Positions 1-8,770 of a DNA stretch of 64,000 nucleotides are shown here, one piece after another. Origin of the DNA: Konateibacter massiliensis (GTDB lineage: Bacteria; Bacillota; Clostridia; Lachnospirales; Lachnospiraceae); contig NZ_LT860098.1 in NCBI RefSeq assembly GCF_900184995.1, positions 776,001-840,000 of the forward strand. Direction: 5' to 3'. The notes beneath the pieces are model-generated. The model had not been told where the DNA came from, searched no databases, and saw only the letters and a program-made list of their open reading frames with translations. Position numbers and translations under genes: made by a program. How positions within the stretch are numbered: position 1 is the stretch's first letter; each line of letters opens with the position of its first letter.

Positions 1-1285
1 TTGTCGATCCCGCAAAATATTTCTTCCCCAAAAGATAAGCATTGCACTCTGTCTTTACATCCCGATACACTTCAATTGGATTGAATTTTTCAAAAATATT
101 ATATTTTTTTCCCCCGTACTTTGCGTAGATTGTACAGGTGACATAATTCTTTTCCGGCGAATCCAGATAGATTTCTATTTCCGTAGCAGGCGGCATATAT
201 GCCTGAAAATCCATTTCACGGTACTCTATCTCGCAGTGCTCCGACAAAACCGGAAGAATGGATGCACAAAAAGTATTATAGTCATCCTCACTTAGGAATA
301 CCCTCTGTTCCCCATTCATCGTAAGCATATGAAAAACAGGTTTCATTTCTTCCTTGTATTCTTCACTGCTCATGTAAATACCATCGCTTTGCACCGCATA
401 AATTCGCTTCGTTCCCATCAGAACATGGTTTGTATCTTCAAAATAAATGCTTGCTCCTTTATTTTCCTTCTCAATATAAACCTTAATATCAGGATTTTTT
501 CTAATCAGTCTCAAGCCTTTTTCTTGCCTGGCTGCCGTAATCAATATTTCCCTGTCCTCACACAGTTCCATAAACTTATCCAGTTCAGACTCCGAAAGCG
601 GAAGATATCGCAACGCTCTTTCATAGTATTCATAGTCGAACACTTCACTGATATGATGATAATTTTCAATATTTTCTATAATAAAATCTAGCATTTTAAG
701 GGCTTCTTCCGTAAAAGCAGCCCTGTCATGTGCAAATTTTAATTTTTGCCCGTATTCAAAATAATTTCCGTTCTCCACGTTGTCTACAAATTCGGTGAGG
801 CTTCGTATTACATATTTTTTCTGGCTGCCGATTTTGAAGCTTACCTGCACACCATCTTGTATTTTAAGCGAAGGAATAAGCTCAATATCACCTGCGAGCT
901 TTTCCTTATATGCCTCCCTTTTATTCCGGTATGAAAGTTCATAGATTAAATCCTGAATGGCTTTGGAGGTCACTCTTTTTATCTCGCCCTGCCTCGACTG
1001 TTTTTCATATTCTAAAAGAAAAGCACCGCGATGGGCGCAAATTCCCCAGTATCCCATGCCGCAACTGCATGAGCTTTGATTGATTTGCTGTTCCTTATTC
1101 AGGGTAGCCTGCACTCTGTAATTTTTTCTGTTCTCAATTACATCTGCCCCAATTGTAACTTCCTCGCCGCAAACATCCTTCACATGCAGGTTTCTCACAC
1201 ATCCCCTCATTTGAAGCTCATTTGCATGCTGAAAGCTCACATTACTCTGGCAGTATTGTCTGATTGCTTCCCTTGTGATTAACAT
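1..1285 (-). CDS. SWIM zinc-finger protein, N-terminal part of a probable SNF2-family helicase (cut by window edge)
   Basis: The frame is open from an ATG at 1285 to the window edge, giving at least 428 residues with no stop. A SWIM-type zinc-binding signature (C-S-C-G, then C-A-H) lies near residues 68-79, followed by a long mixed alpha/beta region. This order matches the N-terminal half of Gram-positive SNF2/Swi2 helicases with a SWIM domain and a SNF2-associated domain. The helicase motor would lie beyond the window, so the helicase assignment is inference, while the SWIM motif is visible. Such proteins are thought to remodel protein-DNA complexes. The free methionine sulfoxide reductase gene ends 21 bases upstream of this start, so the two may be co-transcribed. 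Confidence 0.7.
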   Translation of the reverse strand, partial: MLITREAIRQYCQSNVSFQHANELQMRGCVRNLHVKDVCGEEVTIGADVIENRKNYRVQATLNKEQQINQSSCSCGMGYWGICAHRGAFLLEYEKQSRQGEIKRVTSKAIQDLIYELSYRNKREAYKEKLAGDIELIPSLKIQDGVQVSFKIGSQKKYVIRSLTEFVDNVENGNYFEYGQKLKFAHDRAAFTEEALKMLDFIIENIENYHHISEVFDYEYYERALRYLPLSESELDKFMELCEDREILITAARQEKGLRLIRKNPDIKVYIEKENKGASIYFEDTNHVLMGTKRIYAVQSDGIYMSSEEYKEEMKPVFHMLTMNGEQRVFLSEDDYNTFCASILPVLSEHCEIEYREMDFQAYMPPATEIEIYLDSPEKNYVTCTIYAKYGGKKYNIFEKFNPIEVYRDVKTECNAYLLGKKYFAGST

Positions 1286-1306
1286 GGAAACACCCTTTCT
1301 GATAAA

Positions 1307-1768
1307 CTATATGATTTCTGACTTCCAGTTACAGCCCTGTTCCAAAATATGAACCAGCTCCTCGAGAATTAATCTGTCCTCTTCCTTAAATCTCGCAAAT
1401 TTAGGGCTGTCGATATCGAGTACACCCACAACCTTTTTGTCTATTATAATCGGCACTACAATTTCAGAATTGGAAGCGCTGTCACAGGCAATATGCCCCG
1501 GAAATTGATGTACATCCTCCACAAGCTGAGTTTTTGCCTCCTGTGCCGCTGTTCCGCACACACCTTTTCCAATCTGGATTCTCGTACATGCCACCTTGCC
1601 CTGAAACGGTCCAAGATAGAGAGTTTCTTCCTTCAAAAGATAAAATCCTGCCCAATTGATTTCATCGAGCGCTTCCCATAGAAATGCAGCGGTATTGCTT
1701 AGGTTTGATACTAAGGGTAGTTCAGGGTCTATGAGGGCTTTCAGTTGAGTGATTGATTCTTTCTGCAT
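1307..1768 (-). CDS. msrC: Free methionine-(R)-sulfoxide reductase, GAF fold
   Basis: A 153-residue single-domain GAF protein. It carries the whole fRMsr signature: a GPFQGK...ACTRI stretch, a GKGVCG loop and an HIACDSASNSEIV block. The three conserved cysteines are C61, C71 and C95, with the same spacing as the catalytic/resolving cysteines of E. coli YebR. The family reduces free L-methionine-R-sulfoxide in the cytosol using thioredoxin, repairing oxidised methionine. Length is normal for the family and no extra domain is present. It precedes the SWIM-domain gene on the same strand. Confidence is high because of the contiguous signature. Confidence 0.93.
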   Translation of the reverse strand: MQKESITQLKALIDPELPLVSNLSNTAAFLWEALDEINWAGFYLLKEETLYLGPFQGKVACTRIQIGKGVCGTAAQEAKTQLVEDVHQFPGHIACDSASNSEIVVPIIIDKKVVGVLDIDSPKFARFKEEDRLILEELVHILEQGCNWKSEII

Positions 1769-1852
1769 ATTTGTCTCCTAATATTAGTTGTAATATTTTA
1801 TTATATCACAGATAAAAACACTTTTGTTTATGCAAATTAATTTTTCTGGATC

Positions 1853-3769
1853 CTAAAACAAAAACACCGCCGCGCTAAACGGTCCCATCGGAAACGCCAC
1901 CGAGTATTCTCTGCCGTCACATTCCTTCTTCTCCGCCTTAAAGGTCCTTGTCGTCCACTCAGCCGTCCCGCCAAACTGCTTCTCATTGCTGTCTAACAAA
2001 AGCTTCACATTCTTCTTGTAGGGTATTCCGACCCGGTAATCCTTCCACTCTACAGGTGTAAAATTGCAGATAAAGAGCAGATTATTTTTTCCTGTCTCCG
2101 ACCAGCGCACAAAGCTGAAAATGCTTCTCTCCCGGTCATTCGCGTTTATCCACTCAAAGCCGCCCGGCTCCGTATCCCGTTCATACATGGCCGGATATTT
2201 GGTGTACAGCTTTTGCAACTCCTTCTGGTAGTTCCAAAGCTGTTTATGAGGTTCTTCCTTGAGTAAGTGCCAGTCAAGCGCTCTCTTCTCGCTCCACTCC
2301 TGAATCTGACCAAATTCCTGGCCCATAAATAAAAGTTTCTTTCCCGGATGCCCCATCATATAAGTGTAAGCCGTCTTTGCATTTGCAATTTTTTCCTCGT
2401 AATCACCCGGCATTTTGCTCAAAACAGAGCGTTTTAAGTGCACAACCTCATCATGCGATAAAACAAGGATATAATTCTCACTGTAGGCATAGGTCATGGC
2501 AAAGGTCATCAAATTGTGTGCGCCTTTTTTAAAGAGCGGATCAAGCTTAATATATTCTAAAAAGTCGTTCATCCACCCCATATTCCACTTAAACGTAAAG
2601 CCGAGTCCGTCTTCCTCCGTCTTTCCTGTCACCTTCGGCCATGCGGTCGATTCCTCTGCAATCATCATTGTTCCGTGATTTCTTCCGAGCACGACAGAAT
2701 TCAAATGCTTGAAAAACTCCATCGCCTCTAAATTTTTATTCCCGCCAAACTTGTTCGGAATCCATTCACCCGCATTTTTTCCGTAATCTAAGTAGAGCAT
2801 GGAAGCCACAGCGTCCACGCGCAATCCGTCAATATGATAGTGCTCAATCCAAAACAAGGCGTTTGCAATGAGAAAATTTCTCACTTCGTTTTTTCCATAG
2901 TCAAATATCTTTGTTCCCCAGTCGGGATGCTCTCCCTTTCTAGAATCAGCATATTCAAACAGCGGCTCTCCGTCAAAATCTGCAAGTCCGTGCTCGTCTC
3001 TTGGAAAATGCGCCGGAACCCAATCCAGAATGACACCTATCTTATTTTTATGAAAATAATTTATCAGATACATAAAGTCTGCAGGCGTCCCATAGCGCGA
3101 TGTCGGCGCATAATAGCCCGTCACCTGATATCCCCATGAGCCGTCATACGGGTACTCTGCAATTCCCATCAGCTCGACATGGGTGTAACCCATCTCCTTT
3201 ATATAGTCTGTAAGCTCATGCGCCAGCTCCTTATAGTTATAAAAACCGTCCTCGTCCTCCGCCTCGGCATGCTTGCGCCATGAACCCGGATGCACCTCGT
3301 AGATGGAGACCGGCTCTTTTTTCATATCCTTCTGCTCTCGTTTTTTCATCCAGACCTTGTCGCCCCAGCTAAAATTATTGATATTCGTCACAACGGAAGC
3401 ATTTTCCGGACGAAGCTGCGCGTAGTTGGCAAAGGGGTCCGCCTTGTATATCTGCTTTCCTTCCTTTGTCGTGATGAGAAACTTATACATCTGGCCCTCT
3501 AAGGCTCCCTCCACAAAGGCTTCATAAAATCCGATCGGCTCCAACCGTCTCATGGAATTTGCCTGTTTGTCCCAGCCGTTAAAGTCTCCCACGACGCTTA
3601 CCTCTTTTGCATGTGGTGCCCATACCGCAAAATATACACCCTTTTTTCCATCCAGCTCAATTGGATGTGCTCCAAGTTTTTTATAAATCTCATAGTGAGT
3701 TCCCTCACCAAAATAGTATTGATCCAATTCTCCCAGACAAATTTCTGTGTTTTTTCTCGCCTCACTCAT
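1853..3769 (-). CDS. glgB: 1,4-alpha-glucan branching enzyme
   Basis: A 638-residue GH13 branching enzyme that makes alpha-1,6 branches in glycogen. An N-terminal CBM48 module (about residues 25-125, with FAVWAPHAKEVSVVGDFNGW) precedes the (beta/alpha)8 barrel. Catalytic residues can be placed: nucleophile D319 in GLRVDA, acid/base E372 in MIAEES, and D440 in LSHDEVVH. A C-terminal beta domain ends the protein. It starts 17 bases after the amylase-like gene at 3787-5145, so the two form an operon, presumably controlled from the palindrome at 5161-5176. No other glycogen synthesis gene (glgC, D, A or P) is in the window. Confidence 0.96.
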   Translation of the reverse strand: MSEARKNTEICLGELDQYYFGEGTHYEIYKKLGAHPIELDGKKGVYFAVWAPHAKEVSVVGDFNGWDKQANSMRRLEPIGFYEAFVEGALEGQMYKFLITTKEGKQIYKADPFANYAQLRPENASVVTNINNFSWGDKVWMKKREQKDMKKEPVSIYEVHPGSWRKHAEAEDEDGFYNYKELAHELTDYIKEMGYTHVELMGIAEYPYDGSWGYQVTGYYAPTSRYGTPADFMYLINYFHKNKIGVILDWVPAHFPRDEHGLADFDGEPLFEYADSRKGEHPDWGTKIFDYGKNEVRNFLIANALFWIEHYHIDGLRVDAVASMLYLDYGKNAGEWIPNKFGGNKNLEAMEFFKHLNSVVLGRNHGTMMIAEESTAWPKVTGKTEEDGLGFTFKWNMGWMNDFLEYIKLDPLFKKGAHNLMTFAMTYAYSENYILVLSHDEVVHLKRSVLSKMPGDYEEKIANAKTAYTYMMGHPGKKLLFMGQEFGQIQEWSEKRALDWHLLKEEPHKQLWNYQKELQKLYTKYPAMYERDTEPGGFEWINANDRERSIFSFVRWSETGKNNLLFICNFTPVEWKDYRVGIPYKKNVKLLLDSNEKQFGGTAEWTTRTFKAEKKECDGREYSVAFPMGPFSAAVFLF

Positions 3770-3786
3770 GTTAAGTCCCCCTTTGG

Positions 3787-5145
3787 CTACTCTATTCTGA
3801 TAAATACCGCTGAATTAGCTTTTACGCTTACTTGTATTCCATTTCCTTGTATTTCGATTGTTTCACCGGTTTGTGCATTTTTAGCTGTCCTTACCTCTGA
3901 TAGAAAGGTAAGCGGAATATAGACATCTGCCGCATTCTCATCATTGTTTACAAGTGTAATAAGAGCAGCCTTTTCTGTGTATCTCGCAAAAGCATACTGT
4001 CTGTTGGTTAACATAAGTTCTCTGTATCTGCCCGTCAGCACATCCGCATTTTCCTTCTTTACTCTGCCAAGGCTCTTGATAAATTCCGTAAGTTCCCTGT
4101 TATGTCCGGTAAAATTGCGGTCGTTTATGTCAATTCGCGGTCTTAGCGGGTCATCACTGTTATTTTCTTTCTTGCCCTCAATTCCCCATTCCGAGCCATA
4201 ATAAATGGATGGGATTCCCGGCAGTGTGTAAAGCAGTGCATAAACCGGAAACAGATGCGCCTGATTATTCAGTTTGCTTGCCAGACGGTCAACATCATGA
4301 TTGTCCACAAAGGAGTAAAGGACAGCATCTTTGCAAAGTCCGCCATTTTCATCAAACAACCGTTTTATCGTATGGGCAATTTCAAAATAATTATGGTCAT
4401 TATGTCCGGAATATAGGCCCTTGTGCAGCTCATAGTCTGTCACCGAGTGAAGCGTTTCATCATTTGCCCATTTTCCATAGTCTCCGTGAATCACCTCGCC
4501 CATCAGCCAGAAATCCTCTTTTTTCTCCTCCGTAAACCGCCTCATCTCCTTCATGAACTCAAAGGTCAGGCAATCTGCGCAGTCCAGCCTGATACCGTCA
4601 ATGTCAAACTCCTCTATCCAAAACCCGATAACATCCAGCAAATACTGAACAACCGAAGGATTATACAAATTTAAGTTGGCAAGCTCATAGTGTCCTCTCC
4701 ATGCCGAGTAAGAAAAAGAATCTCCATAAGGGGAAGAACCGCCGAAATTTATATCCCTATACCAATCCTTATAAGGGGAAGCCTCCCCTTTTTCCTTTAA
4801 ATCGCGAAAAGCAAAAAAATTCCGCCCTGTGTGATTAAAAACACCATCCACAACAACCTTGATTCCCGCCTCATGAAACACCTTCACAAGTCTCTTAAAA
4901 TCATTGTTATCCCCAAGTCTTCTATCCACTAAGCGATAATCTCTTGTGTCATATCCGTGTGTCTCCGCTTCGAAAAGAGGTCCGATATAGACCGCATCCA
5001 CACCAAGCTCTGTCAGATGAGAAACCCATCCTTCCAACTCCAAGAGCCTGTGTAAAGCCTCCTGAATGTTATTCTCCTTCTCCGCCCCTAATGCTCCCAA
5101 GGGATATATATGATAAAAAACTGCCTCGTTGTACCATTTGCTCAT
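3787..5145 (-). CDS. GH13 alpha-amylase / cyclomaltodextrinase-like glycoside hydrolase
   Basis: A 452-residue cytoplasmic enzyme with no signal peptide. All GH13 conserved regions are present: DGVFNHTG (100-107), GIRLDCAD with nucleophile D188, LMGEVIH with acid/base E217, and FVDNHD with D284. It lacks the N-terminal domain of neopullulanases and is short for an extracellular amylase. That fits an intracellular alpha-glucan or maltodextrin hydrolase acting with GlgB. The exact specificity (amylase, glucosidase or cyclomaltodextrinase) cannot be read from the sequence. AGGAGG sits four bases before the ATG. It is first in the amylase-glgB operon, downstream of the tetR-like gene. Confidence 0.88.
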   Translation of the reverse strand: MSKWYNEAVFYHIYPLGALGAEKENNIQEALHRLLELEGWVSHLTELGVDAVYIGPLFEAETHGYDTRDYRLVDRRLGDNNDFKRLVKVFHEAGIKVVVDGVFNHTGRNFFAFRDLKEKGEASPYKDWYRDINFGGSSPYGDSFSYSAWRGHYELANLNLYNPSVVQYLLDVIGFWIEEFDIDGIRLDCADCLTFEFMKEMRRFTEEKKEDFWLMGEVIHGDYGKWANDETLHSVTDYELHKGLYSGHNDHNYFEIAHTIKRLFDENGGLCKDAVLYSFVDNHDVDRLASKLNNQAHLFPVYALLYTLPGIPSIYYGSEWGIEGKKENNSDDPLRPRIDINDRNFTGHNRELTEFIKSLGRVKKENADVLTGRYRELMLTNRQYAFARYTEKAALITLVNNDENAADVYIPLTFLSEVRTAKNAQTGETIEIQGNGIQVSVKANSAVFIRIE

Positions 5146-5160
5146 GCTGCCTCCTGTCTA

Positions 5161-5176
5161 TATACCATTCGGTATA
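5161..5176. promoter_or_regulatory. TetR-type operator in front of the amylase-glgB operon
   Basis: Perfect inverted repeat TATACC-ATTC-GGTATA, 15 bases before the amylase start codon. A near-identical palindrome overlaps the promoter of the adjacent TetR-family gene (5851-5866), so the regulator probably binds both sites. No convincing -35/-10 pair could be fixed here. Confidence 0.65.
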
Positions 5177-5238
5177 TTGCAAATACTTTTTAAGAAAATC
5201 AGAATGGAATTACACCTTATTTTTTGCGCACCTAATCC

Positions 5239-5817
5239 TCAAGAATAAATTCCATGCATAAATTGATGAACCAGCGTGAAAACCTGCTCATTTGTGATAT
5301 TCAGCTCACCGTCCTCACTCGTTTCCGACACATATAAAATATACCCATTAATCGTTCCGACAAACCCCATTGCAAACTTCTGCTGCCTGCCATTCATATT
5401 TCCAAGCAGCGGCGCAGCATTCTCAAAAATCTCCAGAACAATTCGGTTTAGCTGTGCGATAAAAGGCTTTACCGCTTTATGTGCTTCATTTTCCTTCGCA
5501 TAGTAGGTCAGTGCCAGCATAAAAAAATAAAATTTTCTATGCTTTTTTGCCAATTCTACATACGCTGCCGCCGTCCTATACAGTGTGCCGGGCAAATCGC
5601 CTTCATAGCGACTCTGCGCCTTCATCTCTCGAATGAACTCGCCTCCGTAGCTCTCCAGTATCTCCTTCAAAAGCCCTGTTTTGCTCCCAAAATAATAATA
5701 AAGCGTAGGCTTCGTAATTCCTGCATTTTCTGCAATCTCTTGTACGCCCACGCTGTCATAACCTTTTGTGTAAAACAAATCCAGTGCTTCCTCTAATATC
5801 GTCTCTCTCGTATCCAA
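5239..5817 (-). CDS. TetR/AcrR-family transcriptional regulator
   Basis: A 192-residue protein with a canonical N-terminal TetR helix-turn-helix (residues 4-50, containing AENAGITKPTLYYYFGSK) and an all-helical ligand domain. Its promoter (TTGACT, 17-base spacer, TACAAT at 5849-5877) has a TGTACC-AATC-GGTATA palindrome between -35 and -10, the classical layout for autorepression. The same half-sites recur before the downstream amylase-glgB operon on the same strand, which makes that operon the likely target. The ligand is unknown; a sugar or glucan breakdown product is only a guess. Confidence 0.9.
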   Translation of the reverse strand: MDTRETILEEALDLFYTKGYDSVGVQEIAENAGITKPTLYYYFGSKTGLLKEILESYGGEFIREMKAQSRYEGDLPGTLYRTAAAYVELAKKHRKFYFFMLALTYYAKENEAHKAVKPFIAQLNRIVLEIFENAAPLLGNMNGRQQKFAMGFVGTINGYILYVSETSEDGELNITNEQVFTLVHQFMHGIYS

Positions 5818-5848
5818 CCATTCACCACCCCTTTTGTCTTATATTTTT

Positions 5849-5877
5849 ATTGTACCAATCGGTATATAGAAAGTCAA
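5849..5877 (-). promoter_or_regulatory. Promoter of the tetR-like gene with embedded operator
   Basis: On the minus strand: -35 TTGACT (5872-5877), 17-base spacer, -10 TACAAT (5849-5854). The operator-like palindrome TGTACC-AATC-GGTATA (5851-5866) covers the end of the spacer and most of the -10, so repressor binding would block RNA polymerase. Confidence 0.75.
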
Positions 5878-5894
5878 CCTTATCTGAAAACAAT

Positions 5895-5935
5895 GGGAGG
5901 TGCACATAATATTTTTTATATCATAGAAAAAATCC
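5895..5935. repeat. Dispersed intergenic repeat, copy A
   Basis: The stretch GGTGCACATAATATTTTTTA followed by TATCATAGAAAA is closely matched at 60553-60594 (GGTGCGCATAAATATTTTTA, then TACCATAGAAAA). The inner part, CTATGATATAAAAA when read on the other strand, also occurs at 19126-19147, 53660-53677 and, diverged, near 60600-60617. Every copy abuts a terminator hairpin. Confidence 0.5.
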
Positions 5936-5970
5936 AGTCAGAATGTTTACCATTCTAACTGGATTTTTTT
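5929..5970. terminator. Bidirectional terminator after the sugar ABC permease gene
   Basis: AAATCCAGTCAGAATG pairs with CATTCTAACTGGATTT, flanked by A-run and T-run. It closes the sugar transport operon on the minus strand and insulates it from tetR. Confidence 0.85.
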
Positions 5971-6007
5971 GCTATTAAAAAGAATTCTAATTAAAAAATC
6001 TAGTATC

Positions 6008-7162
6008 TTATGCTTCTTTCTTTTTTGTCGTAACATCAAAGATAACTGCCGCAAGCAATACAAGTCCCTTTACTACCTTCTGATAGTTGGCATCCACACC
6101 CATGATATTCATTCCAAGGTTGATAACACCCATCAGGGTTGCACCGATAATAACGCCCGGAACAGTTCCGATACCGCCATATGCAGAGGCACCACCGATA
6201 AAGCAGGAGCCGATTGCATCCATCTCATAGTTGGTTCCGGCTGTCGGGTTTGCGGAGTTAAGTCTTGCTATCGTAATCATTCCGGCAACAGATGCCAGGA
6301 ATGCCATGTTTAAATATGCTTTAAAATATACCATATCCGTATTGATACCGGACAGTCTCGTTGCTTTTTCATTTCCTCCTACCGCGTAGAAATATCTTCC
6401 CGTTGTAGTCTTGGATGTGATATAAGAGTAAATCAAAATAATTACGATTACCCAGATGAGCACGGTCGGAATTCCCTTATGCTGTGAAAGCTTGAAGGTA
6501 AAAGCAAGAATTGCGGCACAGATAACAACTGCCTTTCCTACCATATTTGCAAAGCTCTCCATCTGGTATCCCTTTTTTGCTCTGTTGTTTCTGTTTTTGA
6601 TTTGCAGCACAACATAGATGACACAAGCGATAATACCGGCCAGCATACAGGTAATATTAAAGCCGTTTCCACCGAAGATATCCGGCACATAAGTGTTGAA
6701 CAATTTCAAATAATTATCCGGCATAGGCGCTACCGTAAGTCCGTTTAATATAACGTTGGAAAGTCCCCTAAACACAAACATTCCGGCAAGCGTTACAATA
6801 AACGGCGGTATTCGTTTAAAGGCTATCCAAAAGCCTTGCCAAGCTCCGATTGCAAGCCCCACCAAAAGCATAACGATAATCGCAACCGGCACCGGTACAT
6901 GCTTATTTACCATCAAGGTTCCTCCGATTGCGCCGACAAAGCACACAACCGAACCTATGGAAAGATCAATGTTACCTCCGGTCAAAATACATAACAACAT
7001 GCCTGTCGCCAAGACAAACACATAAGCATTTTGCGCAATCAGGTTATTCACATTGGCAGGAAGCAGCATTTTTCCGCCCGTTCCCACTGTAAATAAGACA
7101 AATACCAATATTAGTATCAATATCATGGTATATTTTTTTAATATTCCTACAACTTTATCCAT
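6008..7162 (-). CDS. Multiple-sugar ABC transporter permease (MmsB/GguB type)
   Basis: A 384-residue polytopic inner-membrane protein of the carbohydrate CUT2 permease family. It contains GGNIDLSIGS near residue 65 and the C-terminal G(A)SxxGGIGTVPGVIIGA block typical of RbsC/XylH/GguB proteins. A long cytoplasmic or loop insertion around residues 195-225 is characteristic of the GguB/MmsB subgroup. It works with the ATPase at 7167-8705 and the binding protein at 8771-9928 to import a monosaccharide. The start ATG is preceded by GGGAGA and lies four bases from the ATPase stop. A strong terminator follows. Confidence 0.93.
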   Translation of the reverse strand: MDKVVGILKKYTMILILILVFVLFTVGTGGKMLLPANVNNLIAQNAYVFVLATGMLLCILTGGNIDLSIGSVVCFVGAIGGTLMVNKHVPVPVAIIVMLLVGLAIGAWQGFWIAFKRIPPFIVTLAGMFVFRGLSNVILNGLTVAPMPDNYLKLFNTYVPDIFGGNGFNITCMLAGIIACVIYVVLQIKNRNNRAKKGYQMESFANMVGKAVVICAAILAFTFKLSQHKGIPTVLIWVIVIILIYSYITSKTTTGRYFYAVGGNEKATRLSGINTDMVYFKAYLNMAFLASVAGMITIARLNSANPTAGTNYEMDAIGSCFIGGASAYGGIGTVPGVIIGATLMGVINLGMNIMGVDANYQKVVKGLVLLAAVIFDVTTKKKEA

Positions 7163-7166
7163 AGTC

Positions 7167-8705
7167 TTACTCTCCCTTACTTGATTTCAAAATATGTGAC
7201 ATAATCCGTTCCTGACTTGCCTCCTCGGCTTCCAGTTCGCCCACGATTCTGCCTTCGTTCATAACATATATCCTATCACACATTCCAAGTACTTCCGGAA
7301 GCTCCGAGGATATCATGATAACCGACTTTCCGGCTGCCACAAGGTCGTTGATAATACAGTAAATTTCATATTTTGCCCCGACATCAATGCCTCGTGTCGG
7401 CTCATCCAAAATCAATATATCCGGATCGGCAAACATCCATTTTGCAAGCAGAACCTTCTGCTGGTTTCCACCGCTTAGGTTTCCTACATTCTGCTCCACG
7501 GTAGGGCATTTTGTATTTAACTTTTCCTTGTATTCCACCGCCACGTTATATTCCTTGTCGATATCGATGATTTGATGACTGCTTACCTCTTTTAGATTTG
7601 CAAGTGTCGTATTGATTCGGATTGGATTAGAGAGGATAAGTCCGTTTCCTTTTCTGTCCTCCGTCACATAGGCAAGCTTTTTATCAATTGCTTCCTTCAC
7701 GTTATGTAATACTACTTCTTCTCCGTTGATTGTAAGGCTTCCCGATATATTTGTGCCATAGCTTTTTCCGAATACACTCATGCCAAGCTCAGTTCTTCCC
7801 GCACCCATCAGTCCGGAAATTCCTACTACCTCACCCTTTTTCACATGGAAGGAAACATTATCTACTACCTTTTTCTCCGTATAAAGCGGGTGATACACTG
7901 TCCAATCCTTTACCTCCATATTGACCTCGCCTATTTTTTGCGCAGTCCGTTTCGGGAAACGGTCAGTCAAATCTCTTCCAACCATGCCCTTTATAATGCG
8001 GTCCTCCGATATGTCATCCTTTTGTTTATCCAGGGTTTCAATCGTAGATCCATCTCTTATAATCGTAATTTTATCTGCGACATAAGAAATTTCATTTAAT
8101 TTATGGGAAATAATAATGGAAGTCATTCCATTTTTCTTAAATTCCAACAATAAATCCAGCAATGCCTTTGAATCAGATTCATTTAAAGATGCTGTCGGTT
8201 CATCCAAAATCAATAGTTTGGCGTTTTTGGCAAGTGCCTTTGCAATCTCAACAAGCTGCTGCTTTCCAACACCGATATTTTTTATTAATGTTCTTGAGGT
8301 TTCTGAAAGTCCGACCTGCCTTAAAAGCTCATCCGCCTTTCCGTATGTTTCATTCCAATCAATCGCCGACTTTTTGCCACGCTCATTTCCTAAAAATATA
8401 TTTTCTCCAATTGTCATATGAGGAATCAGTGCCAACTCCTGATGTATAATGATGATTCCTTGTTCTTCACTATCCTTTATTTTTGTAAACTTACATGTTT
8501 CACCATTATAGATGATGTCTCCCTCGTAAGAACCATAGGGATAAATACCGCTTAATACATTCATCAATGTAGATTTTCCGGCTCCGTTTTCGCCAACCAA
8601 CGCATGAATTTCGCCTTCTTCTACTTTTAAATTCACATTATCAAGAGCTTTTACACCCGGAAAAGTCTTGATTATATTTTTCATTTCTAATATTATTTTA
8701 GCCAA
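7167..8705 (-). CDS. Sugar ABC transporter ATP-binding protein (MmsA/GguA type, two ABC domains)
   Basis: A 512-residue CUT2-family ATPase with two ABC modules. The first has Walker [10 protein letters not shown] near residue 38, a [14 protein letters not shown] signature and [11 protein letters not shown]. The second has a degenerate P-loop ([11 protein letters not shown]), [15 protein letters not shown] and [11 protein letters not shown]. This asymmetry is normal for RbsA/XylG/GguA. The start is TTG at 8705, eight bases after GGAGGG, and this choice keeps the conserved opening [17 protein letters not shown]. It sits between the binding protein and permease genes and is separated from the former by a strong hairpin. 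Confidence 0.94.
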   Translation of the reverse strand: MAKIILEMKNIIKTFPGVKALDNVNLKVEEGEIHALVGENGAGKSTLMNVLSGIYPYGSYEGDIIYNGETCKFTKIKDSEEQGIIIIHQELALIPHMTIGENIFLGNERGKKSAIDWNETYGKADELLRQVGLSETSRTLIKNIGVGKQQLVEIAKALAKNAKLLILDEPTASLNESDSKALLDLLLEFKKNGMTSIIISHKLNEISYVADKITIIRDGSTIETLDKQKDDISEDRIIKGMVGRDLTDRFPKRTAQKIGEVNMEVKDWTVYHPLYTEKKVVDNVSFHVKKGEVVGISGLMGAGRTELGMSVFGKSYGTNISGSLTINGEEVVLHNVKEAIDKKLAYVTEDRKGNGLILSNPIRINTTLANLKEVSSHQIIDIDKEYNVAVEYKEKLNTKCPTVEQNVGNLSGGNQQKVLLAKWMFADPDILILDEPTRGIDVGAKYEIYCIINDLVAAGKSVIMISSELPEVLGMCDRIYVMNEGRIVGELEAEEASQERIMSHILKSSKGE

Positions 8706-8731
8706 TCCAGCGTCCCTCCAATACTTCTTAA

Positions 8732-8758
8732 ATGGGCTGCTATGTCATAGCAGCCCAT
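8732..8758. terminator. Stem-loop between binding-protein and ATPase genes
   Basis: A perfect 11-bp stem (ATGGGCTGCTA / TAGCAGCCCAT) with a five-base loop and no U-run. In ABC sugar operons such hairpins usually stabilise the abundant binding-protein mRNA and let only part of transcription through. It is therefore better read as a processing or attenuation hairpin than as a full terminator. Confidence 0.7.
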
Positions 8759-8770
8759 AAATATTCCGTC

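Noticed and set aside
329..1282. Plus-strand frames of 62-120 codons at the left edge
   Set aside because: They are antisense to the SWIM-domain gene, lack ribosome sites and have the composition of reverse-strand shadows.
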